Made by a program: the position numbers and the translations under genes
Shown: positions 1 to 11,900 of the stretch, piece after piece
How positions within the stretch are numbered: the stretch's first letter is position 1
How the letters are laid out: the number at the start of each line of letters is the position of its first letter
The notes under the pieces: model-generated
The model's database searches: none
What the model saw: only the letters and a program-made list of their open reading frames with translations
What the model was told of the DNA's origin: nothing
NCBI GenBank assembly: GCA_902806565.1
Contig: CADCXA010000066.1
Span: 372,001-436,000, forward strand
Reading direction: 5' to 3'
DNA from: Hypoxylon rubiginosum
Taxonomy: Eukaryota; Ascomycota; Sordariomycetes; Xylariales; Hypoxylaceae
DNA length: 64,000 nucleotides

Positions 1-736
1 TGTAACGACCGACCTCTTCGCAGATCCTTTCGATAATCTGCCATTGCTAGATGCCTAAGTGATCGGGTATATGGCTCATATATCGATAGCTCCGTCAATA
101 GTTTAGGTATCTAGGTAGGCTTAAGGAGAACCGCATGAATTCAACTGCATTCAATTTCTGTAGCTTCAGATGCGTGACGAAATTCTCCAAATCCTGAAGA
201 AATCGGTGAATGTCCAAAACGAGGCACCCCCTGAGTTTCTCGGGGGAGTGGGTAGACCGACCGCTGATCATTAGGATCCCGTTTCCGCTATGTCGCTACA
301 GACCTCATCGCTTTACGATCTTAGCAATCCATGAGATTCTGCATTGAGTAGGTAGAGACCGTGACGTTATATTGACCACATTACTGGGTGATCTACTCGC
401 AGCAGGTACTTTATTAGTTGTTCTATTAGGACGGGAAGACCAAGCAAGCTTCTCTCTGCAGCGGTGGGATAAAATAGCATGGAAACGTAGCCCCTGAATT
501 ATAAATGCCCCTTTAAGAAATCTTTCTTATTTCTGTCACGACGCAAAACTAAGGAGGGGATATCCCTTTGTTTCCCGAGTCTAGCCCCCTATCTGGACCA
601 ACAGGTCAACCACGGACTGCCCGTCCCCTCGCCCAAGGGGTCAAAGGCTATAAGGCTAGAGACGTGATACTCTTAGAAAGATCTTCCCAGAACTTAGAAA
701 GCGCTTAGATACACCAGTCCATGTGTGCTGCCTTGC
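1..736. other. Intergenic, no gene recognised
   Basis: No open frame with a recognisable product and no RNA gene was seen. It lies downstream of the minus-strand permease, so it holds at least that gene's 3' untranslated region. One copy of the TCTAGGTAGG-type motif occurs near 110. Confidence 0.5.
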
Positions 737-2958
737 CTACAACACATAACGGAAGACGTCCTTCTGCTGTTTGTCTGTGAGGTCGAGGAACTCGTCGCCG
801 GAGCTGCTAGCTTCGCCTGCTGCTAGGCTCATCCTGTCGCGCCTCTTGTTCTCCCAAATAAGGTAGAACCGCAGGGCGATGCTGAACAAGATACACAAAG
901 CGAAACAGACGAAAGCAGCGAGGAAGGCAGACTTGTACCCCGGTGCTTCGCGCGTTAGGAAGAGCTGAGGTGCGACAACCTGCCCTACACAGAAGGCTAC
1001 GTACATCATGGCACTACAATGACGGGAGTCAGCAATAACTTCTCCTGAAGCATGTTGGAAATGGAAAATGAGAACCCCTGATATTACTTACGATGCGGTA
1101 GCTTTTTTCGTATAGCCTGCGAAATTACTCGCGACTAGAGACATAGTGAGTGTCCCGACTATTCCGTGCTTTTTATTATTACGTTAGCGTACTTCATCAG
1201 TCTATGAGACAGCGAGGCAACGAACAGTTTGGACAATATAATAGCTTCCCAGAAGACCGCGTTGGTTTTCTCGGGGCAATGTGTAGAGCAGAACGGCCCC
1301 AATAAGTGCCGGAATTTGACAGCCTAGCACACGGTTAGGAGAGATAGGCAAAAGGGGTGTATCAGAAAACGTACCAGCGATGAGCCAGGTGCGGATATTC
1401 TTGAAGCGCTTCGTCATAAAGCCGCCGAACAGGATACATATGGCTTGAATCACACCAAGTGGCACCAAAAGGAGAGTCTGGGTTGAAAAGAGTTAGTGTT
1501 TAAAGTTAGACCCGAAGCTGGGAGGTCTTACCGAGTAAAGGGTGCTGAAGCCAAACCCCTTAACAACGATAGACCCAAAAGAGGCGACTCCACCTGCGGG
1601 TCTAAAATGAAGACATCTCCGTTAGTAACTTATCCAGCTAGACAAGATACCTGAAGAGTCCAGGGAACGGTTTAACATACTATAGAAGAGTTAGTTATGG
1701 TCAAAGGCGAACATCGAATTCAAGGGATAGGGGTTCAGAACTAGAATGACATATGTTTTTAGGTACGTACCATGTCGTCGAGGAAAAAGGTGGCCACGAG
1801 GATCCAGCATTGAATGTCGAGCATACATTCCTTGAACTGAGACCATTTCCAAACATGGTTCTAAGGTCTGTTAGCGTGTGTGCGGAGAATGGTAAGGACC
1901 ACATGGAAGACATGCCTCGATGCCGGTACGATTGCTTCGAACACGCTCGATAGCCAAAGCTCTATCCTCTTCGGAAAGCCAGCGAGCATTCAACGGAGAG
2001 TCAGGAAGATAGTATAGCAAGAAACCGCCGTAGAAAATGGTAATTGCGCCGAAGATCAGGAAGAACCAGGCCCAGTTCGGAACATTGGCATTCGTTATAT
2101 GAGCAATACCATAGCTGTAAAATATGATAAACGGTTAGACTTTTGCAATTAAGAGTTCCCTTTCAGTGTAAGTGGTTGAATCCGATAGCACCTACCCGAG
2201 AAGTCCACCGCAGACCTATCCCGAAGTTAGCCACCCGTTATTATAGCAAGACTGGTGACAAGGGGAGTTTAACCTGTCCAATTGAATTGCCTAAATACCA
2301 ATACGAAATGCGCAACGGCTGCTCTTCACGCGTCCACCATTGTGACGAGATGACGATGAAGGCCGGGTTGATACAGGACTCAAGACACCCCAAAATGGCA
2401 CGAATGGCCATTAAGCTAGCGAAGGAACGCGAAGCCGCAATCGTCATGAGAACCGCGCCCCATAGTATGGTAGCGATCGCAACAAACCTTCCTATTGGAA
2501 ACCTGACGATCAGGCGAGCAACGAATGGCTGAGAGACCATATATGCAAGGTAGAAGATGGAGCCGGAGGCCCAGCTGTACTGGTTTCCGACGAGGTGCTG
2601 AAGAGCATGAGGTTAGCACTACTACGGATAGGAAGATGATAGACACGTACGTTGTCTGTGGTAAGCCCGAAGTTGGCCGAGTATGATAGAGCATTCTTAT
2701 CCATGAAGTTGAGGGTGTAAGTGATGATCATCTTTATGAATTGTTAGTCAGCAAAGCCGAGTCATAGGGGTAAGGGTGGTTCGTAATTACCAGAGGTAAC
2801 AAATTGCGGTCGATCTTCTTCAAGATGCGCTTGTTGTCGTCGGCGCTCAAGGGGCCGACCTCGTGCTGCTTGGCGAACTCGTATGCCTTGTCAACATCGT
2901 CCTGCCTGCCATCCCGAATGGACGACGAGTCGGTCGTGGTGTTGGCGTTCTTCTCCAT
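737..2958 (-). CDS. MFS anion:cation symporter, allantoate permease (Dal5)-like
   Basis: A major facilitator superfamily permease, probably plasma-membrane, importing a small organic anion such as allantoate, ureidosuccinate or a vitamin/carboxylate. The substrate is not readable from sequence. The start at 2958 (MEKNANTT) precedes a cytosolic N-tail ending in KKIDRNLLPL, followed after an intron (about 2732-2790) by MIITYTLNFMDKNALSYS, the usual first helix of the Dal5/Tna1 family. Further exons carry GSIFYLAYMVSQP, RAILGCLESCINPAF, WWTREEQ, WLSEEDRALAIERV and, near the C-terminus, VASNFAGYTKKATAS and YVAFCVGQVVAPQ, all typical of that family. About eight short introns are needed; I did not fix every boundary, and the one near 1160-1230 is the least certain. 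It is divergent from a Zn2Cys6 regulator with about 0.5 kb between starts, so shared regulation is plausible. Confidence 0.85.
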
Positions 2959-3476
2959 GTTGGATTCTAAACCGTCTGGATTGAGACACTCAGATTCGCG
3001 GCAGACAGTGAGCAAGAGCAGTACAGGAAGTTGTCGCGTCGACGTTACATTGCATCTCGCAGGCTCTCATCGTCTTTAAGTTCAAAATAACCCTGTGCCT
3101 TATCTCTGAACCACCTCTCAATTACCTACATTGGAACTACGGGGTAAATCAGCATTCTGGCTTAGGTAGTTTGTTATCTCTAGGGTCGTTCGTCTCCGCC
3201 CTAATCGTCCCTGTCCTTGCCGAGATGACTTCCAAATTAGGACATCATCTCGGCCGAAGTACCTACGACCCCACATGTCTATCACCATCCCCCAGGACCT
3301 TTATCTTATCGATTGTACGGCCGGGGAGAAGACAGCGAGAACCTAACCCGACGACAATTCTAAGTCCATATCGTCGCTATTCCCCCCGTCTTCACGTATA
3401 CTGTGGTACTAGTGCTTTCTACGCAACAGCTCGCTACAACGGCCCAGATAACATAGGAAAGTCACCAATCAGTAAT
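2959..3476. promoter_or_regulatory. Divergent promoter region, permease / Zn2Cys6 regulator
   Basis: A 518 bp region between two divergent starts. The frame of the + strand gene stays open through most of it back to 3171, but that translation has no recognisable domain and precedes the zinc cluster, so I treat it as promoter and leader. No specific operator was identified. Confidence 0.45.
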
Positions 3477-5342
3477 ATGAATCGAACCCGGCCGGCGAGG
3501 TCCAAAACCGGATGCTCTTCGTGTCGCCGTCGTAAAGTTCGTTGCGACGAAGCGAAGCCATTGTGTCAAGCATGCAAACGCCTCGGTTTGTGCTGTTCCT
3601 ACGAGCCTGGGCGTGTGGCCAACTCTGCAGAGACACTCCGGTATCGTGTGCGTTTCGTCAATTCTCGATATACGGAACTACAGTCGGGGACCAAGCGTAG
3701 CGAATCCGAGGCTTCGTCACCGCAACAACAAGCAGCCGCAGAGATAGAGCGCAATACTGAGGGACCAAAGGATACTTCGGAAGCACCTAACCCTCCCAGT
3801 ATCCAGCAGTGTGAGACTAGTTCAGAAAGCTCGGCCATGCCGCATAGCTCACCTGTCCAGGCCTCAGTTGGGACCTCAGCTGGAGCCTCGGCCAAGGCAG
3901 TACCAGAGCCTTACGAATTTAGCCCCAACTCCCATATGAATGTTTACGCAGCCCCTATAGACAATGGCTATGTGCCTGCTTTCTTCGACTTAAATATGAA
4001 TTTCGACTTATTAAACGGTGAAGATTCCTGGTCTCCACAAACACCAGGGAACGCATCAGTGTCGGAGTCGGCAGCCTGTCAGAATGAATTCTCGGCTGCG
4101 AACACCCAGGATGCTACAGTCGTCATTGGCCCCGAAGACCACAGGCTTATCCAGCACTATCTGAATGTCATGACCAACTACGCCAAGATACGCTGCTCGG
4201 GTGACGACAATATCTACAGCCACATATTCAGCAACATGGCGCTATTTTATGCGCCACTATACAACGCAATAATGGCCTGGACAGCTCTCCATCTCGGTCA
4301 GACGAGGTCCGAACCCGAGCTAGTTCGAAAAGCAGAGGAGCGATACTTACACGCCATCTCACTGACGTACCGGGACCAAAATGTAGCCTTGCATTTTGAG
4401 CTTTCAATAGTCACGATTTGGTTTGCTTTGCAGTTCGAGCTGCTCTCGGCGCAAGGGATCGAATCCTTTTGTCGACACCTGGAATTCGCCGCGGACCTTG
4501 TTGACGCTCATCGCCTCCATCAGAGAGCCGGTGGGGAGGCGACTCCTCTCGGGCATATCGGCTGTCGAATGCTAGTTTGGCTGGGCGCGTACGATGCTCG
4601 AGCGTCCTGCATCGGAGGCCAAAGTCGTCTTTTATCAAGTCTTTCGTCGTTCTGCTCAGAATACGACTTTATAGACGCTGCATTCCCAAGTGTACCTTCT
4701 AAAGGTAAAACGGAGGATCTCAAGCCTTGTCTACGGCTTTCCCTCGAGCTTGATCTTTTGGAGTCCCGCATCGTCCAGCTACACCGAAGATCGAGCACTG
4801 TTCCCGTCGCCATATGGTCCACTGTTCAATCTGGCCTCGAAGCCATCAGTGCACGTCTCGAGAGCGATCCTTCAGTCGCTCCCATCATAGCGTTCATTAC
4901 TAAACCGACGCGCTCACTTACTAGCAGAATTACTACAAGGCGCTTCAACTGCTTGCTACTCCTGGCGAGTTTCTACAGCGTTGTGATAACCTTCCACAGG
5001 ATGCTACCCGCCCCCGCGGCAATGAATATGCCGAGCAAACTCACATCCGCCGAAGATGCGGCAACCTACATCATTCGTCTGGCGTCTTGGGTGTGCCGGT
5101 TCCGCCCACCATCGCCGCAGAACCTCTGGCCCAGGCTCCTCTTTTTGGCTGGGATCGAGACTACGGATATCACTGCTCAAGACTGGGTAATAAAGACGCT
5201 CAGCGAGGCGGAGGTTTGGGGAGCCAATTTCCGCAAGACCCGTCTACTGCTCGAGCGGGTGATTAAGATTCAGAGTACCGAGGGAGTCCGGGTTGACTAT
5301 CTCGATGTCATGCGAGAAACCGGAGATATGTTTATTATATGA
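3477..5342 (+). CDS. Zn(II)2Cys6 transcription factor with Fungal_trans_2-type domain
   Basis: A nuclear transcriptional regulator of 621 residues in a single exon. The binuclear zinc cluster is at the N-terminus, with Cys13, Cys16, Cys23, Cys30, Cys33 and Cys39/40 (GCSSCRRRKVRCDEAKPLC then QACKRLGLCC). A low-complexity Ser/Pro/Ala-rich linker follows (about residues 60-180). The C-terminal two-thirds starts near VIGPEDHRLIQHYLN and resembles the fungal-specific regulator domain PF11951. I chose the ATG at 3477 because the zinc cluster normally lies close to the N-terminus; the same frame is open to 3171, so a longer protein with 102 extra, basic, featureless residues cannot be excluded. The divergent neighbour is a Dal5-like permease, a plausible target gene (inference). 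Confidence 0.88.
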   Translation: MNRTRPARSKTGCSSCRRRKVRCDEAKPLCQACKRLGLCCSYEPGRVANSAETLRYRVRFVNSRYTELQSGTKRSESEASSPQQQAAAEIERNTEGPKDTSEAPNPPSIQQCETSSESSAMPHSSPVQASVGTSAGASAKAVPEPYEFSPNSHMNVYAAPIDNGYVPAFFDLNMNFDLLNGEDSWSPQTPGNASVSESAACQNEFSAANTQDATVVIGPEDHRLIQHYLNVMTNYAKIRCSGDDNIYSHIFSNMALFYAPLYNAIMAWTALHLGQTRSEPELVRKAEERYLHAISLTYRDQNVALHFELSIVTIWFALQFELLSAQGIESFCRHLEFAADLVDAHRLHQRAGGEATPLGHIGCRMLVWLGAYDARASCIGGQSRLLSSLSSFCSEYDFIDAAFPSVPSKGKTEDLKPCLRLSLELDLLESRIVQLHRRSSTVPVAIWSTVQSGLEAISARLESDPSVAPIIAFITKPTRSLTSRITTRRFNCLLLLASFYSVVITFHRMLPAPAAMNMPSKLTSAEDAATYIIRLASWVCRFRPPSPQNLWPRLLFLAGIETTDITAQDWVIKTLSEAEVWGANFRKTRLLLERVIKIQSTEGVRVDYLDVMRETGDMFII

Positions 5343-5816
5343 CAGCCGGAATCTACACCATTGCGACGCATATTGTAGCAAAATTACTCGCGTTAAGTGA
5401 AGCAGAGTTTGTCTCGTAAGCTAAGGCATGCAGTCTACCACTCCAACATCACCCACCGCCACTCCTCCAAGGCATTATCTACCGCAGAGTCTCTTGTTCT
5501 CCATTATTGAAGAGGAAGAAGGATAACAAGAACAAGAGAAGCCCTGATAAACAGTAGGAGTCTTATCAGCGAAGTGACGATACATGCGCATAAGATTTGA
5601 CAAGTACATATCTGCTGTCGTGTGCTCGAGGAGTCTAGAGCAGTCAAGTCGTCATCCAATCGGCTATTTCTTCCCATTACAGGCAAGTCCGTCGTGCTAT
5701 GTGGGGAGTATACTTCCACCCTATCTTCCTTCTACCAATAAAAAATCCCGGCACTACACCATACAACCATTACAACTGCCCGTAACCATCCTGGCTTCAC
5801 CCCCAGAACATCCTCG
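5343..5816. other. Intergenic, tandem genes
   Basis: Holds the 3' region of the Zn2Cys6 gene and the promoter of the peptidase gene. Nothing specific was recognised. Confidence 0.4.
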
Positions 5817-7721
5817 ATGACTTCGAAGATGGAGAAGCACCAAAGTAATACCCTGTATGAGCGCAAACGGCCGTGTAACAGGAAAAGAAACCTGTTGCTT
5901 TGTTGCTTGGGTTGTCTTTGCTTGATACCCTTATACTTTGGCCAGACGTTGCGCTCGCGAGTTCAGAACCTAGCGCCCGGTGGCCGAGCATATCGTGACG
6001 ATCCAGAGAAATGGTGTCCCCTGCCGGACGTCACTGTCCCCGGCGACGATGGCCTCAAGACAAGTGAACACTTTATCAGCTCTCGACAGTTAGAACTGCA
6101 GGTTGAACGTCTTTCTGCCGCTGTGCGTGTCCCGACCGAGAGCTACGATGACAATGGCGACGTCGATGAGGATCCTCGCTGGGCAACGTTTCAGGACTTC
6201 CACCAAGTGTTGGAGCAACTGTTCCCGCTCGTGTAAGTACCTAGTCGACTGTGTTTTTCCCATTCATATCCTGATTCATTTATCTTAGGCATTCACAGCT
6301 TGAGCTTCGCAAGGTCAACCGCTACGGCCTTCAGTATACGTTCAGGGGCACAGACGCATCTAAGAAGCCCATTCTCTTAACGGCTCACCAGGATGTCGTT
6401 CGTAAGTCTTCTCGTGTTATAACTTATTAGTAAAAGTATCTAATGATACATTTTTAAGCTGCCTGCACGGCATCCCGTTGGACGTATCTGCCGTATGAAG
6501 GACATTTTGACGGGACGTTTCTATGGGGACGGGGGTCGGCTGACTGCAAGAATGTCCTCATCGGGATCCTTTCGGCTATCGAGGATCTACTCTCACAATC
6601 ATTCGTACCGCGCCGTACCATCGTGCTCGCCTTCGGCTTTGATGAAGAGACAAGCGGCTTCCGGGGCGCAGCCGCCCTGAATCAGTCCATAGTTGAAGAA
6701 TGGGGTTCAGATTCATTTTTGTTTATTCTAGACGAAGGCGGCATGGGTATACAGGGGCAAGGGGACGATGTCCTCTATGCCTATCCGGGCGTTGGCGAGA
6801 AGGGGTACTATGATGTGCAGCTGACACTTGACGTGAACGGCGGACATAGCTCGAGACCCCCGAAACATACCGGCATCGGTATCATGGCAGATGCAATCGT
6901 TGCGTTGGAGAACAATCCGTATTCCGCAAGGCTTACTCAGTCTAGCCCCTTTAGAAGGGTCCTGGAATGTAGGGCAAAATACTCAGCCAAAGAAGTCCAG
7001 CCTTGGCTGCGTGACGCGCTTCTTAGCGGGGGCGAGAGAAAAATTGCCGAGAAGCTCGCCAGAGAAGAGACAGAGGAGGAGTGGTTGATGCAAACCAGCC
7101 AGGCTATCGACGTCATCACGGGAGGCGTCAAGGTCAATGCTCTGCCCGAGACTGTTCAGCTCCAGGTAAACCATCGTGTAGCACTGCACGAATCTACCCA
7201 GCATATTAACGACCACATCCGAGAAGTCTTGGCCCCCGTCGTAGAGAAGTACGACCTTCGCTTCGAAGGTTTTAACAGTTCGAACGCGAAGGATTTCGGC
7301 CTGAAAGCGATGTCGTCTGGAACCCTGGCGGCGCAGTCTCTGCAGACGCTAGATCCAGCCCCTATTTCACCCACCGACAACGGTGTGTGGTCGGTCTTTA
7401 GCGGCACCCTACGACACGTGTTCGAGACTACCGAGAGCGGGCAAGGCAAGACCGTCGTCCCAGTTGGGAACATCATGACGGGCAACACCGATACGGTACA
7501 TTACTGGGATCTGACCAGGAATATTTACAGATTTACTCCCTCCAGAGACGGAACAAGGTTGAACCAGCATGGGATAGATGAGCGGATGGGGATGACTGCT
7601 CATTTGGAGGGGATGAGGTTATACTATGGTAAGTTATCGCATGGCATGATGAACCTTGCTGCAAGACACTAATCTTCTAACAGATTTGATTCGCAACTTT
7701 GACGGCTGGGAGGACATGTGA
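5817..7721 (+). CDS. M20 family metallopeptidase, carboxypeptidase S (Cps1)-like
   Basis: A zinc carboxypeptidase related to yeast vacuolar Cps1, releasing C-terminal residues from small peptides. Exons are 5817-6232, 6289-6401, 6459-7628 and 7684-7721, giving 578 residues, the usual length for this family. Residues about 24-42 form a hydrophobic signal anchor after a basic tail, so it is a type II membrane protein of the vacuole or secretory pathway. The metal-binding motifs are present after splicing: LTAHQDVVP (His, with the intron directly after), WGRGSADCKN (bridging Asp), and FGFDEETSG (catalytic Glu and ligand Glu). A dimerisation domain follows (YYDVQLTLDVNGGHSS), and the C-terminal ligand region reads GNTDTVHYWDLT. 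No damage is visible. Confidence 0.92.
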
Positions 7722-8922
7722 ATCTCTACTTGCAGGTATTCGGGTTTGGGTAGGCGGTTTAGTAGTTGCTGTCTACTTGCTTGAAAGGCGATACCGCTCT
7801 AGAATCGATAAAATTTTATACCAATGTTCCAGACTTTACTTGTCGTTATTATACGAGTAGTAGTTCTATGATGGCCAAATGCTGGAATTCAGAAAACAGC
7901 CAACCCGGCCAAATCTCTGAAAAAATTGATGACATAATCTTGAATTACAGAAGGTATGCGCTGTAACTCACTGTAATTATAGCGGCCCTCGGCACTGGGC
8001 TCCCTGTATTTATAGAGCATTTATAGCAGAAGCCAAAAACTTAGGTAGGTCTTAGCCCCTGGTCAGGATATAACCCCTGATTCAGAAATACTTCATAACC
8101 TAACAATCAAATATATACAGTCTTATATAAGTTACCTATACCAGGCTCTTATATAATAAATGTAATTATTCGTAGCATTATTACAGCTTATTTTGAAGTT
8201 GCTGTTAGGCCGTTATAAAAGCCGTTGTTGAGCCATTGTTGAGCAACTAAGCCCTGAGCCGCTATAGCCAATATTCAATCAAGGTCCCTGTATTATAGGG
8301 CATGTAGAATGTTATGTCATCAATTTTCAAAGGTTTTGGCCCACCGCAATTCGCCATAATCCGGTACTGCTAGAATTCTCATATGATGAGATACCTGGGA
8401 GAACCAACATCTCGTCTAGTAACCAAGCGACGGCAATAACTTCGGTCTTAGTGGTAAATACTAGACCTCATGATGCCTTGCTCGCATGAGAATGATTTAC
8501 ACGAGTTACCTAACCTATAGGGATTGCCTCCGCAGTGCCTATCTCCTCGGTCTGATTCCTTCCGAATCGGGCAATTTCTCGCCTCCTTAATTCCTAGTGG
8601 AATCCGCTGCGACTCTCCACGCCTTTCGCGGCCAATAGCACCACCTCCCGACGGCTGGACTGCTAAACTTAGAGGGGAGGAGAAGCCTAGTGCGGCTGCT
8701 TTCCTATTATAGCAACCTCTTAGCAATTTGCCTTCTTCTTCGCACGGTCGTGGGCTAACCCGCCAGAAGGAATAAACATCTCGAAGCAGCCATGCAATTT
8801 AGTCCTCTGTGTCGGCAGCTCGAAGCCGAAGGGCGACCGTATATCTGCTGTCTCATATGCGGAAAAACCTGATCTCTGCGAGCAGCGTCTGACCTGAACT
8901 CGCCTGCTCAACGGCCAAGAAT
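7722..8922. other. Intergenic with element remnant and ABC-gene promoter
   Basis: The first 650 bp contain an AT-rich miniature-element remnant (separate entry). From 8450 to 8922 the sequence returns to normal composition and probably carries the promoter of the ABC transporter. Short open frames here (for example 8524-8712) have no family features. Confidence 0.5.
7868..8370. mobile_element. Non-autonomous (MITE-like) element remnant, copy A
   Basis: Evidence is an imperfect inverted repeat: AAAAATTGATGACATAA at 7921-7937 faces its near-complement TTATGTCATCAATTTTC at about 8312-8328. Flanking arms also match loosely (ATGATGGCC near 7870 against CGCCATAATCC near 8355). The interior is AT-rich and full of short TATAATTATAGC-like palindromes, with no coding capacity. 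A block beginning GGTATGCGCTGT (7952) recurs at 25930 in a second remnant. The layout suggests a decayed miniature DNA transposon, perhaps of Tc1/mariner type, but ends and target-site duplication are not clear. Confidence 0.5.
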
Positions 8923-11900
8923 ATGGACATGCAGCAAGTTCCCCTTCAGCATACTATTGACTACAATGCGACGACACCAGTACCCGTCGTAGGCCTTGGG
9001 AGCCTGTTAAGCGAAGAATGGTCAAGAAGGTATGTGAATCCATAATTTCGGCCTTGGAGTATTCTAACATCTTCCTAGAGAAATTTGGCAACACCGCACA
9101 GCTAGGCTATCCGATTTTATAGCAACTGGGCATCTGTATATCGCATGTGTTGCGCTGTCTCTTCTCTTTCTCCTGGGGTCCGTCATACTATCCTACGGAT
9201 TCTACGGCACGAAAAGCAAGTCTCGTGTTTCCACAGACTCGTCCCAAGAGACTCGAAGGCCACACACGCCCCTCAAGTACGCAGTTACACAAGTAGTCGT
9301 CTTTGCCGCAGTTCTGTCACTGGCAGTGTATACTACAGTTCAAGATGGATATTGGATGCAGCCGCTTGCTCTGGGTTATGTCCTTCTCCTTGGTGTTTCA
9401 CAGTTCGTGTGGAAGCCAAGCGTTGTCGGCATACTCCTGAGCCGCCACATGAATTGGTTGGCAGCAGCGATCACTTTCTTGGAAAGCGTGGGAATACTAG
9501 TACCTGTTACGATTATCGGTTCTCACAGCAAGCCATCTGTCGTCGAGTGTGTCAAACTCGCTTGTCTAGTATGTGCGCTCATGGTTGCATTTGTCGCGCC
9601 TCGCCAGCTGCGGATGAAAGAGACCAATCTCGAGAACCCGGCCTCAAGAGGCACTAACGAGAAGTTATCCCCCGAGGAGACTTGCTCGTGGTTTTCGTAT
9701 TACATTTCGTACGGATGGCTCACGTACCTTACGATAAGAGGCTTTTTTCGAGACCTGGCCATCGACGATCTCCCCCCTCTGCCATCATACGATGCACCAA
9801 CAGTATGGCTACAGCGTATGCGCGAAGCTCGCTTGAAAGGCGGAAAGACACTTAAGACCCTTTGTCTCACATTTCGAAATGATATCAAGACCATAATGGT
9901 TTGGTCGGTCACCACAGCGATGGCCGAGTACCTTGCGCCGTGCGCAATGTACCACCTCCTAAGCTACCTGGAAAACCCTGACTCGAACACCGTCGTCGTA
10001 CATCCATTTGTGTGGATTGCGCTTCTATTCATAGGACCCATGACCCGTTCTGTATGTTATCAGCGGTCGATCTTCACGGGAACAAGGCTTCTCGTTCGAG
10101 TCAAGTCGACAATGATAACCGAGATATATCAAGTCGTTATGCGGTCGCAGTCTGAAGACACCTTGCGGCTAAACCAGACACGAGATAAATCTGATGATAC
10201 TCGGGGAAATAGTGTAGAGCCAACCTCGGTCAAGATCGAAAGTTTGCTCTCTTACGACGCCGACGCAATAGCCAACGCAGCCGACATCTTCTATGCTTTG
10301 ACAGCCAGTGTAGTTTCTGCGGCAATCGCAATGACATTTCTCTATCAATTATTAGGGTGGCCATCGCTTGTCGGTGTTGCGGTTCTGCTATCCCTGAGCC
10401 CAACTCCTGCCATGCTCTCCGGGCGTCAATCCCGGCTGCATCGATTCGTAATGGAGGCGACTGATGCGCGACTCTCGAGAATATCTGAATATCTACAGTC
10501 GATCCGGACTTTGAAATTCTTCGCATGGGAAGTTGTAGCATCTGAGACGATCAATGCCATTCGAGCCACAGAGCAGCAACGCATCTGGAAGAGAAACATC
10601 ACGTCCATGCTCATTGCCATGACCGGTGACATGCTTTCGCTCGTCAGCCTCCTCTCTATGTTTGCGTCGCTCGTCCTCTTCACCGATATGCCGCTTCGGG
10701 CCCCGACGGCTTTTACTGCGCTGGCGCTCACGGAAACTCTTCGCACGCAATTTGTATGGCTGTCCAAGGTGGCTCAGTGGGTAGCACAAGGCCACGAATC
10801 GTTGCAGCGGGTTGACAGATTCTTCGAATCCGCCGTAGAGAGGAAACGGCATGCGGCCGGACCACCGGGGTTCCAGAATGCCACTTTCAGCCTAACATCG
10901 TCGTCGAACTTCCGCCTCAGGGACATTTCCATCTCCTTTCACGAGAAGGCGCTGAATGTCGTGACAGGGCCGACTTCTAGTGGCAAGTCATCCTTGTTAC
11001 TGTCGCTGTTAGGCGAGACTACCCTGGAATCAGGCAAAGCTACTTGCCCCTCGGACGTAGCGTACGTGCCCCAGACAGCCTATCTGCAGAACAGCACCAT
11101 CCGCCAGAATATTCTGTTTTATAGCCCGTACGATGAACAGCGGTACAAGCAGATCATCTATGCCTGCGACCTTGCAGAGGACCTGGCTCAAATGCCGCTA
11201 AAGGATTTAACCCACGTTGGAGAGCAGGGCGCCAGCCTTTCGGGCGGCCAGAAGCAACGTATATCGTTAGCGAGAGCCTTATACTCGCCGTCTTCCACCC
11301 TTCTTCTAGACGATATCTTCTCGGCGCTCGACGCGCACACCACGTCAAGGGTTTATGAGCGATGCTTCCGGAGTGGCCTCTTGAACGATCGGACCACTAT
11401 TTTGATAACACACCTAACAGCAGCCGCGGAAGACGCGGCACTGGTCGTCTCGTTAGCTCAGGGGAAAGTGTCGTCCTCGAAGATAGGTCCCAGGAACCTA
11501 TCGAACGATGTGAAGGCGCATTGGATAACCCACCAGGAGGAGATTGACGTCGACGTTGCGTCGCAGTTAACGGCAACCCTTCAATCAGAAAATCCACCGG
11601 AGCGTAGCGAGCCGGTAGACTTGGCGGTATACGAGATCAACCCCGACGCTACAGAAACGGATGAGAAACGTGCGTCCGGGAGAGTGCCGCGCCGGTTTAG
11701 TAAGTCCTTAACCCCTGTGTATACCTAGGGGACTACGAACTGACAACAGAAACAAGTCCTCAGATACATGTACCTCTTCGGCGGCAACACCGCCGCCGCT
11801 CTAGCGATTCTCAACACTTTGCTGGTGCAGGTGGCCTATTTCTCGATCACGCTCTGGCTGTCGATTTGGACGGGCCTGTCTTCCCGGGACGACTACCCCG

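Noticed and set aside
2143..2532. 129-codon frame on the + strand
   Set aside because: Antisense to permease exons that show clear MFS motifs; it has no family feature.
3171..3476. In-frame N-terminal extension of the first Zn2Cys6 regulator
   Set aside because: Zinc clusters of this class lie near the N-terminus; the extension has no domain and falls in the divergent promoter region. Kept only as an alternative.
8448..8726. Overlapping short frames on both strands upstream of the ABC gene
   Set aside because: Both are featureless and lie in probable promoter sequence.
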